This document shows positions 24,660 through 34,854 of a stretch of 64,000 nucleotides of DNA, piece after piece (the first letter of the stretch is position 1; each line of letters opens with the position of its first letter). Below the pieces are notes generated by a model. It was not told the origin of the DNA and made no database searches. It saw only the letters and a program-made list of their open reading frames with translations. Where the stretch lies: contig CAJTCL010000001.1 in assembly GCA_910575005.1 (NCBI GenBank), positions 186,001-250,000 on the forward strand, given 5' to 3'. Source of the stretch: Lachnospiraceae bacterium. Lineage in GTDB: Bacteria > Bacillota > Clostridia > Lachnospirales > Lachnospiraceae. The translations under genes were made by a program, and so were the position numbers.

Positions 24660-27600
24660 TTAATCTTCAAAATCTTTCTCTCTCAGATACAGATACCCCT
24701 CGGGACTGAACTTCTTTCTTCCAAAAAGTTTTTTTAATCCTCCCCGATCTGCACTTCTGATGGCCTCATCCATAATATCTTTTACCTCTGTCAGAGTAGT
24801 AGCTTCATCCAGCTTTTGAATATTACTGATGCGATTATAAAGTGCCAGTATTCCCATATCATCAATTTCACATTCTTGTTCTTTTGCATACGCCTTAGCA
24901 AATTGCACCAGCTCATCACTGGTAAATACAGGTATCTTAACGCGTTCCGTAAACTTTTTTGCAAAATTTACATCCCTGCTTAACACTTGCTCGATTCCAG
25001 CCCTGGTATCTTCCATAATTACCAACAAGCCATCGGTATTCTGTTCCATTAAAAGTGACAGCCTGATTGCCGTCTCTTGAGAAATCTCTCCAGCTTTCTC
25101 AATAATTAAATACCCACCTGCTATTTTCTTTATTAACTGGTTCAGCTCTTTTCCATTTAGAGATTTTCCAGTAATCTTACCAACTCTTCCGGTGGGATGT
25201 CTTCCACTTTTCTTGATTACTTTAATCAGATCTGTTGCCAAAACTGTCTTTCCACTGCCTCTTCCCCCCATAATCAAAATATTGCCGCTGGAAGAACTGT
25301 TGTCTTTTCCTTTCCTATGTAATGCCCCTTCTAATACTTGGCAGAGCTGCTGCTCCATCCCAGTAACTGGCACAAAATAAGAAAAAATTTCCTTTTGTTC
25401 TTCACTCAATCTGCGAATATGTCCTTCAGGCTCTTCTATCTTGATCTTTGGTACACTAACCTTTTCTTCTCTGGAGGCCTTTGCCGCCCGAAATACCGAT
25501 TCCAAATACTGTTCGGCATCACTTTCCTCATGCTCTGCTGTTTGCTCTGCGGTCTGTTGCTCAATCAGTTTCTCCAACGACATGGAAGGCTCCTGCTTTG
25601 TCTTGTCAATGGGCTTTGGAAGGCTTTTTTCTATAGAAGATTTCTGTTCTGCTGCTTTTTTTCTTTGTATCTTCTTCAAATACTCCTCTGGTATCGGTTC
25701 CCCAAGAATCTTTGCAGCCTCTTCCCAGCTTGAAATCTGCTCAAACGCTGACTCTGATTCTTTCTGTAATGTAGAAATTCCTTCTGGCCGTTGATGCTTT
25801 CCTGGCCCTTTCTGTTGTATATACTGCTCTTTTCTCTGTGGAACTTCCCTATCATCTTCCATAGGCGTATATTTTTCCTCTAGCTGCTGATGTTTGTCTG
25901 TCTCTTTCTGAGCTGCATATACCAGTTCTGACTGTTGATAATCTCCTTCCTTCTCTGGCGGATAATTCTCATAATCTTCTAATGCTATATATTCCTCTTC
26001 TGACTGGTATTCTCCTGTCACTTTCTGGGATTCATACTTCTTTTCTGGCTGATGATACTCTCCTGGAGCTTTCTGGGATTCATACCTCTTTTCTGGCTGT
26101 TGGTATTCTTCTGTCACTTCCAGTGGATCGTTTTCATAACTTTCTTCTGGTATATATTCTTTCTCCAGCGAATAATTTTCATAATCTTCTGGCAATGCAT
26201 CCGCTCCTGCTTCTTGCTCTGGTCTATACCTCTCTTCTAACTGATGATACTCTCCTGGAGCTTTCTGGGATTCATACCTCTCTACTGACTGGTCATATTC
26301 TTCTGACACTTCCAGTGGACCATTCTCATAATCTTCTGGCAGATATTCCCCATATGCTTGCCCTGATGCATATATCTCTTTTGGCTGTTGGAGCTGTTCC
26401 GTCTCTTCTATTGGATAACTCTCATAACCTTCTGGCAACATGTATTCCCTATCATCTTCTGGGGGTGCATACTCCCCATATTCTTGTTCTGGTGCATACA
26501 TCTCTTCTGGTGTATATTGATTATAACCTTCCTCTGATATATACATCTCTTCTGGCGGGTACTCTCCATAATCTTCTTCTGACACATACATCTCTTCTGG
26601 CGGGTACTCTCCATAATCTTCTTCTGACGCATACATCCCTTCTGGCTGCTGATATGTTCCAGTTCCTTCTGATAGCGCATACATCTCTTCTGGTGTATAT
26701 CCATCATAGCCTTCCTCTGGTGCATACATCCCTTCCGGCTGCTGTCCCTTTCCAATTCCTTCCAATGGCACATACATCTCTTCTGGCGGGTATTCTCCAT
26801 AACCTTCTTCTGACACATACATCTCTTCTGGCGGATATTCTCCATAACCTTCTTCTGACGCATATATCTCTTCTGGCGGGTATTCTCCATTGCCTTTTTC
26901 TGACATATCACCTTCTTGCAGCACATATTCCCTATCATTTTCTGGCGGTGCATACTCCCTATATTCTTGTTCTGGTGTATGCATCCCTTCTTCTGGATAT
27001 CCTCCATACTCTTGTTCTGATGTATACATCTCCTCTGGTGAATATTCTCCATACTCTTGTTCTGATGTATACATCTCCTCTTGTGGATATTCTTCATAAT
27101 TTTCTTCTAACGGCTGCTGTTTGGGAAGATTCTGCAAGTAACGCTCTGCCAACAATTCCTGAGGACTAATGCCAGCCTCCAGTTTTGGTATAATATGATT
27201 GAGACGCTCCCTAAATTCCCTAGTTTCCTGAAGAGCACGAGCTTTCACAGATTCCAAACGCCTTTGCTGAGCAGTTGCCATAATTGTCTCCGCCACCTGT
27301 TTCGTTCTCTCCCACTCTGCCAGCACATCTTCAATTCTCATCTGCCCATTCACCTGAGGTTCATGCAGATCACCTCCCTGAATTGACATTCGATATTGTC
27401 CATCCCAATCCTCTGCAAGCATCTCTCGAAAATCATCTCTCAGAGAACTGTCAATCTCTTCATCGGTCTCAATATAACTATATGACTCCTCTTCTGGCGC
27501 CAGCTCCTCCTGCGGAACCTGAAGGTAAGGTATTTCCTCCACGATCTTTTTGATGTTATGCATCGTATCTTCGACCATCTCTTTGTTATCTGCTTCTAAG

Positions 27601-28358
27601 ATCTGCTGCATACTCTTAGCAATTTCAGCCTGAAGATTTGATGTATTAAACCGGCTCGTATTGGCAGTAATATCTGGAATCTGCATCACCTCCTGAAGTA
27701 CCTGATCTGATTCTGAAACTTCTGTAGAAGAAACTTTTGGCCCCTCTTGTTTAAACTGACGGTACTTCTCCTCCTGAACTTCATTCAAAGGTTGATACAA
27801 CATTTTTAACTCCAACGCCTTTTCCACATATTTTCCATCACCAAAATAAAGCACTAGTTCGTCACAGACTTCGACACACCGTTCACTGTTCCTAATACGA
27901 TGATAAAGATAAGCCAATTCAAATGCCCATTCCTCTGTATATTCCCGTTCCTTGAATTCCTCCAGTATATCAATCTGTTCTTGCAGGCCTGCTCCACTCA
28001 GCTTCGCAATCTGATAGCGGAGAATATATTTCTGATTATCATAAGGGGCAACTTCCAAAAATTCCTCATAATACTCCCTTGCCTCATCTAAATTTCCCAT
28101 TTTCAAGCAAACTAAAGTCAGACGGTACAAAATATTTCTGCCCACTGATGCACGGTCATATGCCATTTGAAGAATATCGTAGCTATCATCATATCGTTTA
28201 TTCCTGTCATAAATCTCTCCCACCATACACAGCGTCGCTGCACTTTTTACCTTCCTCCAGTTAATCGAATCTGCAATATCTGCCGCTGTTATATAATCCT
28301 TTATCTCAACCAGATTTTTTAACTGTTCGAGTTTTAGCTTGTATTCGTATTTGTCCAA
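24660..28358 (-). CDS. TPR protein with long Glu/Tyr/Pro repeat linker and C-terminal AAA-type ATPase
   Basis: The likely start is a TTG at 28358 (GAGGTG six bases upstream) rather than the GTG at 28367; about 1232 residues. The first 200 residues are TPR-like helical repeats. Residues about 420-900 are acidic repeats dominated by a 15-residue unit like GEYPPEEMYVSEEGY, then less regular ENYPPEKE/RYESQKAPGEYHQ units. The C-terminal ~220 residues carry a P-loop GGRGSGKT (about 1015) and a weak Walker B LIIEKAGE. This resembles CbbX/SpoVK-like ATPases. Function is unknown. It is cytosolic by sequence, directly upstream of glgB. Confidence 0.7.
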   Translation of the reverse strand: MDKYEYKLKLEQLKNLVEIKDYITAADIADSINWRKVKSAATLCMVGEIYDRNKRYDDSYDILQMAYDRASVGRNILYRLTLVCLKMGNLDEAREYYEEFLEVAPYDNQKYILRYQIAKLSGAGLQEQIDILEEFKEREYTEEWAFELAYLYHRIRNSERCVEVCDELVLYFGDGKYVEKALELKMLYQPLNEVQEEKYRQFKQEGPKVSSTEVSESDQVLQEVMQIPDITANTSRFNTSNLQAEIAKSMQQILEADNKEMVEDTMHNIKKIVEEIPYLQVPQEELAPEEESYSYIETDEEIDSSLRDDFREMLAEDWDGQYRMSIQGGDLHEPQVNGQMRIEDVLAEWERTKQVAETIMATAQQRRLESVKARALQETREFRERLNHIIPKLEAGISPQELLAERYLQNLPKQQPLEENYEEYPQEEMYTSEQEYGEYSPEEMYTSEQEYGGYPEEGMHTPEQEYREYAPPENDREYVLQEGDMSEKGNGEYPPEEIYASEEGYGEYPPEEMYVSEEGYGEYPPEEMYVPLEGIGKGQQPEGMYAPEEGYDGYTPEEMYALSEGTGTYQQPEGMYASEEDYGEYPPEEMYVSEEDYGEYPPEEMYISEEGYNQYTPEEMYAPEQEYGEYAPPEDDREYMLPEGYESYPIEETEQLQQPKEIYASGQAYGEYLPEDYENGPLEVSEEYDQSVERYESQKAPGEYHQLEERYRPEQEAGADALPEDYENYSLEKEYIPEESYENDPLEVTEEYQQPEKRYESQKAPGEYHQPEKKYESQKVTGEYQSEEEYIALEDYENYPPEKEGDYQQSELVYAAQKETDKHQQLEEKYTPMEDDREVPQRKEQYIQQKGPGKHQRPEGISTLQKESESAFEQISSWEEAAKILGEPIPEEYLKKIQRKKAAEQKSSIEKSLPKPIDKTKQEPSMSLEKLIEQQTAEQTAEHEESDAEQYLESVFRAAKASREEKVSVPKIKIEEPEGHIRRLSEEQKEIFSYFVPVTGMEQQLCQVLEGALHRKGKDNSSSSGNILIMGGRGSGKTVLATDLIKVIKKSGRHPTGRVGKITGKSLNGKELNQLIKKIAGGYLIIEKAGEISQETAIRLSLLMEQNTDGLLVIMEDTRAGIEQVLSRDVNFAKKFTERVKIPVFTSDELVQFAKAYAKEQECEIDDMGILALYNRISNIQKLDEATTLTEVKDIMDEAIRSADRGGLKKLFGRKKFSPEGYLYLREKDFED
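25985..27105 (-). repeat. Repetitive Glu/Tyr/Pro-coding tract (mainly 45-bp units)
   Basis: The DNA behind the linker repeats degenerate units encoding about 15 residues (EYPPEEMYxSEEGYG). The opposite strand carries a long open frame (25982-27169) only because of this composition. Confidence 0.75.
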
Positions 28359-28438
28359 CTGTTTCACCTCAGAATTATGTTAAAAAGTAGCACTGTGCCA
28401 CTACCCACAGTTAGTATCCTGCGAAGCCAAGTCCCTCA

Positions 28439-28468
28439 ATTATACAGCAAAATTGTGAATAGTAACAA
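28439..28468 (-). promoter_or_regulatory. SigA-type promoter of the TPR/ATPase-glgB unit
   Basis: TTGTTA (28463-28468) and TATAAT (28439-28444) are separated by 18 bp, about 80 bp upstream of the TTG start. Confidence 0.55.
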
Positions 28469-28583
28469 TACCCCTGATTATCGTCCATATCATTCCTAGT
28501 CTAACATATTTCCCCAGTAAATGTCAAAATTTCTGTGCGTATTTCCGGAGTTGGAAAAATTTACCAAAACATATTAGCACATT

Positions 28584-29942
28584 TTATTTTTTCTTATGCC
28601 CTTTTTTATCTGTCATCTTCTCTAAAAGTCTACTTTTCTTCTTGTCCTTTTTCTGAACTTCCTCTTGATCTTTCTGAAAACAGATTAACTGATTTTGATC
28701 TGTATCTAATTTCTCGGCAAAAATATAGCTCTCACTATCTTGAGGAAGTTGTTTTCTCTTCAATGCATAATTTAAAATATTGCGAATGATATAAAAAATC
28801 ACTGCAAACACTGGAACCCCAATAATCATGCCTGGAATCCCAAAGACTCCTCCTCCAATCAGAATTGCAAATACCACCCAAAAAGAGGATAACCCTGTAG
28901 AATCCCCTAAAATCTTAGGGCCGATAATATTCCCATCCACCTGTTGCAATACCAGAATAAACAGAATAAAATACAAGCCTTGGATTGGATTCGCCAGCAT
29001 AATAAGAATCGCACTGGGCACAGCACCAAGATAAGGACCAAAAAATGGAATCACATTAGTGACACCTACAATAACACTGACCAACACCGTGTAAGGCATT
29101 TTCATTAGATACAGGCAGATAAAGCATAAAATCCCAATAATCAGAGAATCTAGAATTTTTCCAGAGATAAATCCACCAAAAATCTCATTACTTTTATGAA
29201 CCGTATGGATAATCGCATTGGCCTGTTTGCCAGGAAAAATTGCATAGACAAGTTTTTTACTCTGTCCGATAAAACTTTCCTTGCTCATCAGTACATAAAT
29301 AGAAATAATAATGCCGATTACTACATTAAATACAATTCTCACTGCTCCAATTACTCCAGAAGTCAGCCCAGCCACAATATTTTTGGTTTGCGGTAAAAAT
29401 TCTGTTTTGGCCCAATTTTCAAAAAATTCTGTTCCCTTTGTCAGCCCAATTTCCAGATAACCGGACAACTCACTGTCATTATCAACATAATCACTGATCC
29501 AGTCCATAAAATTATTGACCTGTTTGGGCAGTGTACCGATCATACCATTGATACTCTTATAAAGTTCTGGGATTACCATCTGCATCAACACACCAATAAC
29601 TAACAGAACAAAAAGTAGCGCTCCTGCCACACTGACTCCCCGCACTACTTTCTTTGCCTTCTGCTGATTCTTTATTTTTTGTTCTAGCACAGGCATTAAA
29701 TGGTGTTCTTCAAAATTAACAATCGGTGTCATTAGATAGGCAAACACTAAGCCAATTGTAATTGGCTGCAAAATCACCATAATTTGACTCAAAATCTGAG
29801 TGAATCCATGATACCGATAAATTAGGAAAAAAAACGCAATGCAGCCTACAATGACTAAAAATGAGGTAAGCCCTACTGCTAAATAGGGCTTAATGTTCCA
29901 ATTTGCTTTTTCCTCAACCTGTCTCTTCTCTTGTTCTTCCAA
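28584..29942 (-). CDS. AI-2E family membrane transporter
   Basis: The 452-residue protein belongs to the AI-2E/PerM-like membrane family: two N-terminal helix clusters, a soluble middle segment (about 120-205), then the conserved C-terminal membrane part with GGFISGKILDSLIIGILC, VIPFFGPYLGAVPS and KILGDSTGLSSFWVVFAILIGGG. The true substrate is usually unknown. The C-terminal 50 residues are very basic. The start is a TTG at 29942; GGAGG lies 11 bases upstream, so the exact start is less certain. The gene stands between the hydratase gene (shared direction, 88-bp gap) and a short region before the TPR/ATPase promoter. Confidence 0.85.
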   Translation of the reverse strand: MEEQEKRQVEEKANWNIKPYLAVGLTSFLVIVGCIAFFFLIYRYHGFTQILSQIMVILQPITIGLVFAYLMTPIVNFEEHHLMPVLEQKIKNQQKAKKVVRGVSVAGALLFVLLVIGVLMQMVIPELYKSINGMIGTLPKQVNNFMDWISDYVDNDSELSGYLEIGLTKGTEFFENWAKTEFLPQTKNIVAGLTSGVIGAVRIVFNVVIGIIISIYVLMSKESFIGQSKKLVYAIFPGKQANAIIHTVHKSNEIFGGFISGKILDSLIIGILCFICLYLMKMPYTVLVSVIVGVTNVIPFFGPYLGAVPSAILIMLANPIQGLYFILFILVLQQVDGNIIGPKILGDSTGLSSFWVVFAILIGGGVFGIPGMIIGVPVFAVIFYIIRNILNYALKRKQLPQDSESYIFAEKLDTDQNQLICFQKDQEEVQKKDKKKSRLLEKMTDKKGHKKK

Positions 29943-30030
29943 ATTAAATGCATCCTCCTACCATTAATTAGATCAGGACATTGCAAATATAAATGCCGCT
30001 GGCGCTTCACAATGCCCTGTCTGATATGCT

Positions 30031-32337
30031 CTAGCCCTTATAGTAATTGATCAGGCATCCTTTTAATATAATTGTACGTTCATCTTCTGTCAATTCTCCC
30101 AACTCCAAAGTAAACGCCTTCAATTCCTGCCCTTTCACTACATAAGCAGAAATTTGTGTTTTACACTCCTCCACAGCTCTGCGAATATCTGGAATAAAAA
30201 TATAATCTCCATTTGTAAAGGGCAATTCACCTGTTGGAATTAAAAATGGCAGCATTCCCCAATTAATCAGGTTGGAGCGGTAACGCTTGGTCGCATATTC
30301 ATTGGCAATATTTGCCCAGCCTCCCAGCACTTTCTGACAAGAGGCAGCCTGTTCTCTCGCAGAACCATCCCCTGGCTTCACTGCAAAAATAGTGCTTCCA
30401 AACCCTAAATACCCCGCTTCTTTGTTCTTGGCAAAATCTTTCTCTGGAAATGCCTTGTTAATAGCCTCCATTACAGGTTTTAACTCTTCCACTGCATCTA
30501 CTGGACAGCTCTGCGCTTCCAATGCCTGCTGCGCTTTTTGAATCTCTTTCGCACGTCCTACATAGGCTGGATCCTTTCTGGACAGTGTAAACTCTGCCAG
30601 TCCCAGTGGATTAGAACGATAAGAAGACGTCTCCCCAGAGGGTATCAGTTCATCCGTTGTCGTAACTGGATCATGAATCTCAGAGACCACCTTTAATACC
30701 ATATTTTCTGGAAGTTCACTCATCTTTGGCCAATCTTTAATGTTAGGACCAAATTTGATTTCCTGGTTTGAATCTGCCGCTCCCTTACTGTCAAATACGC
30801 GATTCGCGTAAATTCTGCTGTCAAAATGATATTTTGGATTGGTGTAATACACATCCATATCGGTGGCAGGCGTCAAATAACCTTTGTTCGCCGCAGTTGC
30901 TGCAATAGAACGAGCATCCATCAGCGCTACAGATGCAATTTGGCCGCTCTGAAGCTTGCTTCCCTCACGATTTGGGAAATTCCGAGTGGAATGACGGATG
31001 GAAAATCCATTGTGGCTTGGGGTATCACCAGCGCCAAAACATGGACCACAGAACGCTGTTTTTAAAATCGCTCCCGTTTCCATCAAAGTTTCTGCCGCTC
31101 CCGTCTTCATCAATTCCATATAAATTGGCATACTTGCTGGATATACGCTTAACGTAAACTCATCAGAACCAATACTTGCGCCCTCCATAATATCAGCCGC
31201 AGCACAAATATTTTCAAAACCTCCGCCGGCACATCCAGCGATAATTCCCTGATCTACATAGAGTTTTCCATTTCTCACTTTATCTTTAAGACTAAATTCT
31301 ACTGCACCATCTAAACTTACCAGTGCCTTTTTCTCACAATCATCCAAGATTTCTAACAGATTAGCATTCAACTCTTCAATGGTATAAGTGTTGCTGGGAT
31401 GGAATGGCATGGCAATCATCGGCTTTACCTTGTCAAGTTCCACTTCAATCATTCCATCATAATATGCAACCTTGCCCGGATTTAACTCCTTGTAATCGTT
31501 TGCTCTGCGATGAATTTCATAAAATTCACGGATGGTATCATCTGTACTCCAGATCGAAGACAAACAGGTCGTCTCTGTTGTCATAACATCAATACCAATC
31601 CTAAAATCAGCACTAAGATTAGAGACACCAGGTCCTACAAATTCCATCACTTTATTATTCACATAACCATTAGCAAACACAGCTCCAATAATCGCCAGAG
31701 CCACATCTTGAGGCCCTACCCCGCGCTGTGGTTTACCAGTTAGATACACACCTACTACTTTCGGCATATTGATATCATAAGTTTTATTGAGCAGCTGTTT
31801 TACCAGCTCTGGTCCACCCTCTCCCATTGCCATTGTGCCCAATGCGCCATAACGGGTATGAGAGTCGGAACCTAAAATCATCTTCCCGCCCTCTGCAAGC
31901 ATCTCTCTAGCATACTGATGAATTACTGCCTGATGTGGTGGCACATAGACCCCGCCATACTTTTTGGCACATGTCAATCCAAACATATGATCATCTTCAT
32001 TGATCGTTCCTCCCACTGCGCACAAGGAATTATGACAATTGGTAAGCACATAGGGAACCGGAAATTTCTCCAGCCCTGAGGCTCTTGCTGTCTGAATAAT
32101 TCCTACAAAAGTGATATCATGGGAAGTGAGCTTGTCGAACTTTATTTTCAGCTTTTCCATATTCCCAGATGTATTATGCTCCGACAGTATGCCATAAGCA
32201 ATGGTATTTCTAGCTGCTTCCTCTTTCGTCACCACTGCCCCGGTCTTTGCCTGGATCGCCGCAGATTCCTGTCCATCTTCTGGAATTAAGGTATCTTGGT
32301 TCACCAGATACACACCGCCGTCATGTAATTTAATCAT
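30031..32337 (-). CDS. Aconitase-superfamily hydratase
   Basis: I start at the ATG at 32337 (768 residues), preceded by AGGAGG; longer frames would overlap the kinase gene. The protein has the full two-domain aconitase fold with three cluster cysteines: the one in [11 protein letters not shown] and two in [17 protein letters not shown]. It is closest to the YbhJ-like 'putative hydratase' branch rather than classic aconitase A. It probably carries a [4Fe-4S] cluster and hydrates/dehydrates an unidentified carboxylic acid in the cytosol. Gene context (hybrid kinase upstream, AI-2E family transporter downstream) gives no clue to substrate. Confidence 0.85.
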   Translation of the reverse strand: MIKLHDGGVYLVNQDTLIPEDGQESAAIQAKTGAVVTKEEAARNTIAYGILSEHNTSGNMEKLKIKFDKLTSHDITFVGIIQTARASGLEKFPVPYVLTNCHNSLCAVGGTINEDDHMFGLTCAKKYGGVYVPPHQAVIHQYAREMLAEGGKMILGSDSHTRYGALGTMAMGEGGPELVKQLLNKTYDINMPKVVGVYLTGKPQRGVGPQDVALAIIGAVFANGYVNNKVMEFVGPGVSNLSADFRIGIDVMTTETTCLSSIWSTDDTIREFYEIHRRANDYKELNPGKVAYYDGMIEVELDKVKPMIAMPFHPSNTYTIEELNANLLEILDDCEKKALVSLDGAVEFSLKDKVRNGKLYVDQGIIAGCAGGGFENICAAADIMEGASIGSDEFTLSVYPASMPIYMELMKTGAAETLMETGAILKTAFCGPCFGAGDTPSHNGFSIRHSTRNFPNREGSKLQSGQIASVALMDARSIAATAANKGYLTPATDMDVYYTNPKYHFDSRIYANRVFDSKGAADSNQEIKFGPNIKDWPKMSELPENMVLKVVSEIHDPVTTTDELIPSGETSSYRSNPLGLAEFTLSRKDPAYVGRAKEIQKAQQALEAQSCPVDAVEELKPVMEAINKAFPEKDFAKNKEAGYLGFGSTIFAVKPGDGSAREQAASCQKVLGGWANIANEYATKRYRSNLINWGMLPFLIPTGELPFTNGDYIFIPDIRRAVEECKTQISAYVVKGQELKAFTLELGELTEDERTIILKGCLINYYKG

Positions 32338-32386
32338 ATTTTTTCCTCCTGATTTCATTGATTCTATCTTTTCATTCTGCTCAAGC

Positions 32387-34750
32387 TTAAGCCATATATT
32401 CCTTGAGCTTACGGTGCAGCACTTCCAACTCAATCGGCTTAGTCAGATATGCTGTCATTCCCACATCCTCCGCATACTTGATATCCTCCTGAAGCGCATT
32501 TGCAGACAATGCCACAATCGGCACACTTAAAGAATCTGGCCGCTTCAGAGAACGAATCTTTTTAGTCGCTGTAAACCCATCCATCACCGGCATACGGATA
32601 TCCATCAATACCAACTGGTACCAATATGGGGCTGAATTTTCAAATTTCTTCACAGCCTCCAAGCCATTTTGTGCTGCTTCCACAACTAAATTGTGTTCTT
32701 CTAACAATGTCCTTACAATTTCCAGGTTAATCTCATTATCTTCCACTACTAATACATGCTCACCCTGAAAATTCCCTAAACTTGATTTTCCTAAGTCAGA
32801 TGCACTCTGCCCATTTGACTGGTCTGTGATCTTTAGAGGAATCTCAATCATAAAGCAGCTTCCCTCACCAAGCTTACTGCTAAAAGAAATCTTTCCTCCC
32901 ATCCGTTCAACCAAATTCTTGGTCAGCGGCAGGCCGAGCCCGCTTCCTTCAAATTGTCTTTCCGCCGCAGCACTCTCCTGCTCAAATGGTTGAAACATTA
33001 CCTTTTGAAATTCCTCACTGATACCGACGCCAGTATCTTTGACAATCATCTGAATCAGTGCCTGATTCCCTTTGCGCATCTTCTGGCGAATTTCTAACGA
33101 AATCTCACCTTCTTGATCTGTATATTTAATGGCATTGTTTAACAGATTCATCAATACTTGATTAATCCGCAATTCATCTCCCAAATAATTTCCCAAGGCC
33201 TCATCATCCAAATACAGCTCAAAATGTTGATGTTTCTCAGCAATCTGAGGCGTGATCATAATCACGATTCCTTGGACTAATGTGTGTAAATTAAATCTTT
33301 TTTCCACAATCATCAGTTTGCCGCTTTCGATACATGACATATCCAAGATATCACTGATCATTGACAGCAAATATCGGGTGGAAATCCCGATCTTCTCCAG
33401 ACAATCCTCCAATTTCTGCGGATTATTCAAATTGGAGGAAGCAATATCAGACATCCCCAAAATTGCATTGATCGGCGTACGTATATCATGAGACATACGA
33501 GAAATAAAATCTGATTTCGCATGATTGGCCTTGCGCGCTTCCCTCAAAGCTTCCTCCAGCTTCTGCTTTTTACGCTCATCCTCCCGCCTTTTATCATCAA
33601 TATCACGAATCAATATTAAAATCCGAAATACATCCTGACTGCCCGATAAGAGATGTACCTGATTGGAATACCAACGGCAGCCTCCATCCTTGCCTTTGCG
33701 CTGATATTCAAAATAAACTTGCCCGCTTTCTTTCTTCAGTCTTTTTTTCAGAAAATCCGCAGACATTCCTTCATGATATCTGCTGCGTGATTCCTCACTG
33801 ACCTGCATTTTCTCAATCTTGTCCACAGTCTCATCATAACTCTGCCCCAACAGAATACTGATCAATCCATTCTCGCTGTACTGGAAGCTATGCACCTGTC
33901 CGCCATTCAAATCCGCTTCATATATTCCATCATACAGATCACGAATGCTGGCAGCAAACCTCTTGCTGGCTTCTTTTTCCTTGCTGACAGCTTCTAGCAT
34001 CTGCGCTTCCAACTGCTTTTGTTTATCAATATTCCTGCTCAGGGAAACTTGCAGCACGTCATCATTATAAGGATTATCAATTCGTAACACATGCGTATCT
34101 GTCCAATGATAGCATCCATCTTTCCCCATCTGCCGATGCTCCATGTAACGCGAAGTACCTCCATCCTCATAAAGTTTCAGCAGACTCTCTCTGCTGAAAT
34201 TTTTCACAAATGCATCCCGAAAATCTGGATGCATAGACTGTGAATCACTTACAATCAGCTCGTCAAATACACCAGAATCCGGTGCATTCTGATTTTCAAA
34301 ATCGGCATACTCCACCATAACATAAGTATTTTTCGTCAAATTGATGGAGATAACCATAGAATAAATTTGAGACACTGCAATATACATCTGTGTGCGCCCC
34401 AGCTCCAACTCTTGTTCCCGCTCTGTGGGTACATGGATGCTGAGAGAAATCAGATATGCAGGTATCTCGCCCCACATGATCCTTGTGGCGCTTGTATCCA
34501 TCGCCCTTCCAAAAGGTGTCAAATAATTCACCACAGTATTACTGTCCCGATCCCCTATACTCTTCAAGGGACAATTGATACAGCTCCCATTCCATACCTC
34601 ACTGCATACTTTTCCATTGGCAAATCCTGGGTGGATCTGTTCCATACATTTGTTATAATATAGAACCTCATGGCTTTCTTGCTCCACCACAAAAATAGCA
34701 GTGCTTGCTATGTTGTCCAACACTTTCTTCCACTGATTCAAATTTTCCAT
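32387..34750 (-). CDS. PAS-containing hybrid sensor histidine kinase with receiver domain
   Basis: The 787-residue protein lacks obvious membrane helices, so it is likely cytosolic. An N-terminal PAS-like domain contains clustered cysteines ([14 protein letters not shown]); at least two further PAS/PAC-type segments follow (about 100-260 and 285-385). The kinase core is HisKA with [15 protein letters not shown], then HATPase with [11 protein letters not shown] and DTGVGI, GSGLGL. The C-terminal receiver (about 670-787) has [19 protein letters not shown]. It ends 49 bp before the hydratase start, and its promoter at 34799-34827 lies inside an inverted repeat. Signal is unknown. Confidence 0.88.
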   Translation of the reverse strand: MENLNQWKKVLDNIASTAIFVVEQESHEVLYYNKCMEQIHPGFANGKVCSEVWNGSCINCPLKSIGDRDSNTVVNYLTPFGRAMDTSATRIMWGEIPAYLISLSIHVPTEREQELELGRTQMYIAVSQIYSMVISINLTKNTYVMVEYADFENQNAPDSGVFDELIVSDSQSMHPDFRDAFVKNFSRESLLKLYEDGGTSRYMEHRQMGKDGCYHWTDTHVLRIDNPYNDDVLQVSLSRNIDKQKQLEAQMLEAVSKEKEASKRFAASIRDLYDGIYEADLNGGQVHSFQYSENGLISILLGQSYDETVDKIEKMQVSEESRSRYHEGMSADFLKKRLKKESGQVYFEYQRKGKDGGCRWYSNQVHLLSGSQDVFRILILIRDIDDKRREDERKKQKLEEALREARKANHAKSDFISRMSHDIRTPINAILGMSDIASSNLNNPQKLEDCLEKIGISTRYLLSMISDILDMSCIESGKLMIVEKRFNLHTLVQGIVIMITPQIAEKHQHFELYLDDEALGNYLGDELRINQVLMNLLNNAIKYTDQEGEISLEIRQKMRKGNQALIQMIVKDTGVGISEEFQKVMFQPFEQESAAAERQFEGSGLGLPLTKNLVERMGGKISFSSKLGEGSCFMIEIPLKITDQSNGQSASDLGKSSLGNFQGEHVLVVEDNEINLEIVRTLLEEHNLVVEAAQNGLEAVKKFENSAPYWYQLVLMDIRMPVMDGFTATKKIRSLKRPDSLSVPIVALSANALQEDIKYAEDVGMTAYLTKPIELEVLHRKLKEYMA

Positions 34751-34780
34751 TTGTTACCCGTTTCCCTTGTATTGTAATAT

Positions 34781-34827
34781 TGACTGTCCTTCTCAAACAG
34801 TATACCGCGTTTTTGTAGGACAGTCAA
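34781..34827 (-). promoter_or_regulatory. Kinase promoter flanked by a perfect 10-bp inverted repeat
   Basis: TTGACTGTCC (34781-34790) and GGACAGTCAA (34818-34827) are perfect inverse copies. On the minus strand the right-hand copy holds the -35 TTGACT (34822-34827) and a TATACT -10 lies at 34799-34804 (17-bp spacer); the other copy falls just after the expected transcription start. Confidence 0.65.
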
Positions 34828-34854
34828 ATGTTGAAACAATTGGAAAGCATATTT

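Noticed and set aside
26408-27097. 229-codon alternate frame on the minus strand within the TPR/ATPase gene
   Set aside because: A frame-shifted read of the same repeats (RQKRYMCQKK-like), inside a longer, clearly coding frame.
25982-27169. 395-codon open frame on the + strand
   Set aside because: It is the antisense of the repetitive Glu/Tyr/Pro tract. Its protein is a low-complexity string of LLxxHTSLLA caused by the repeat composition, and the real gene covers the minus strand.
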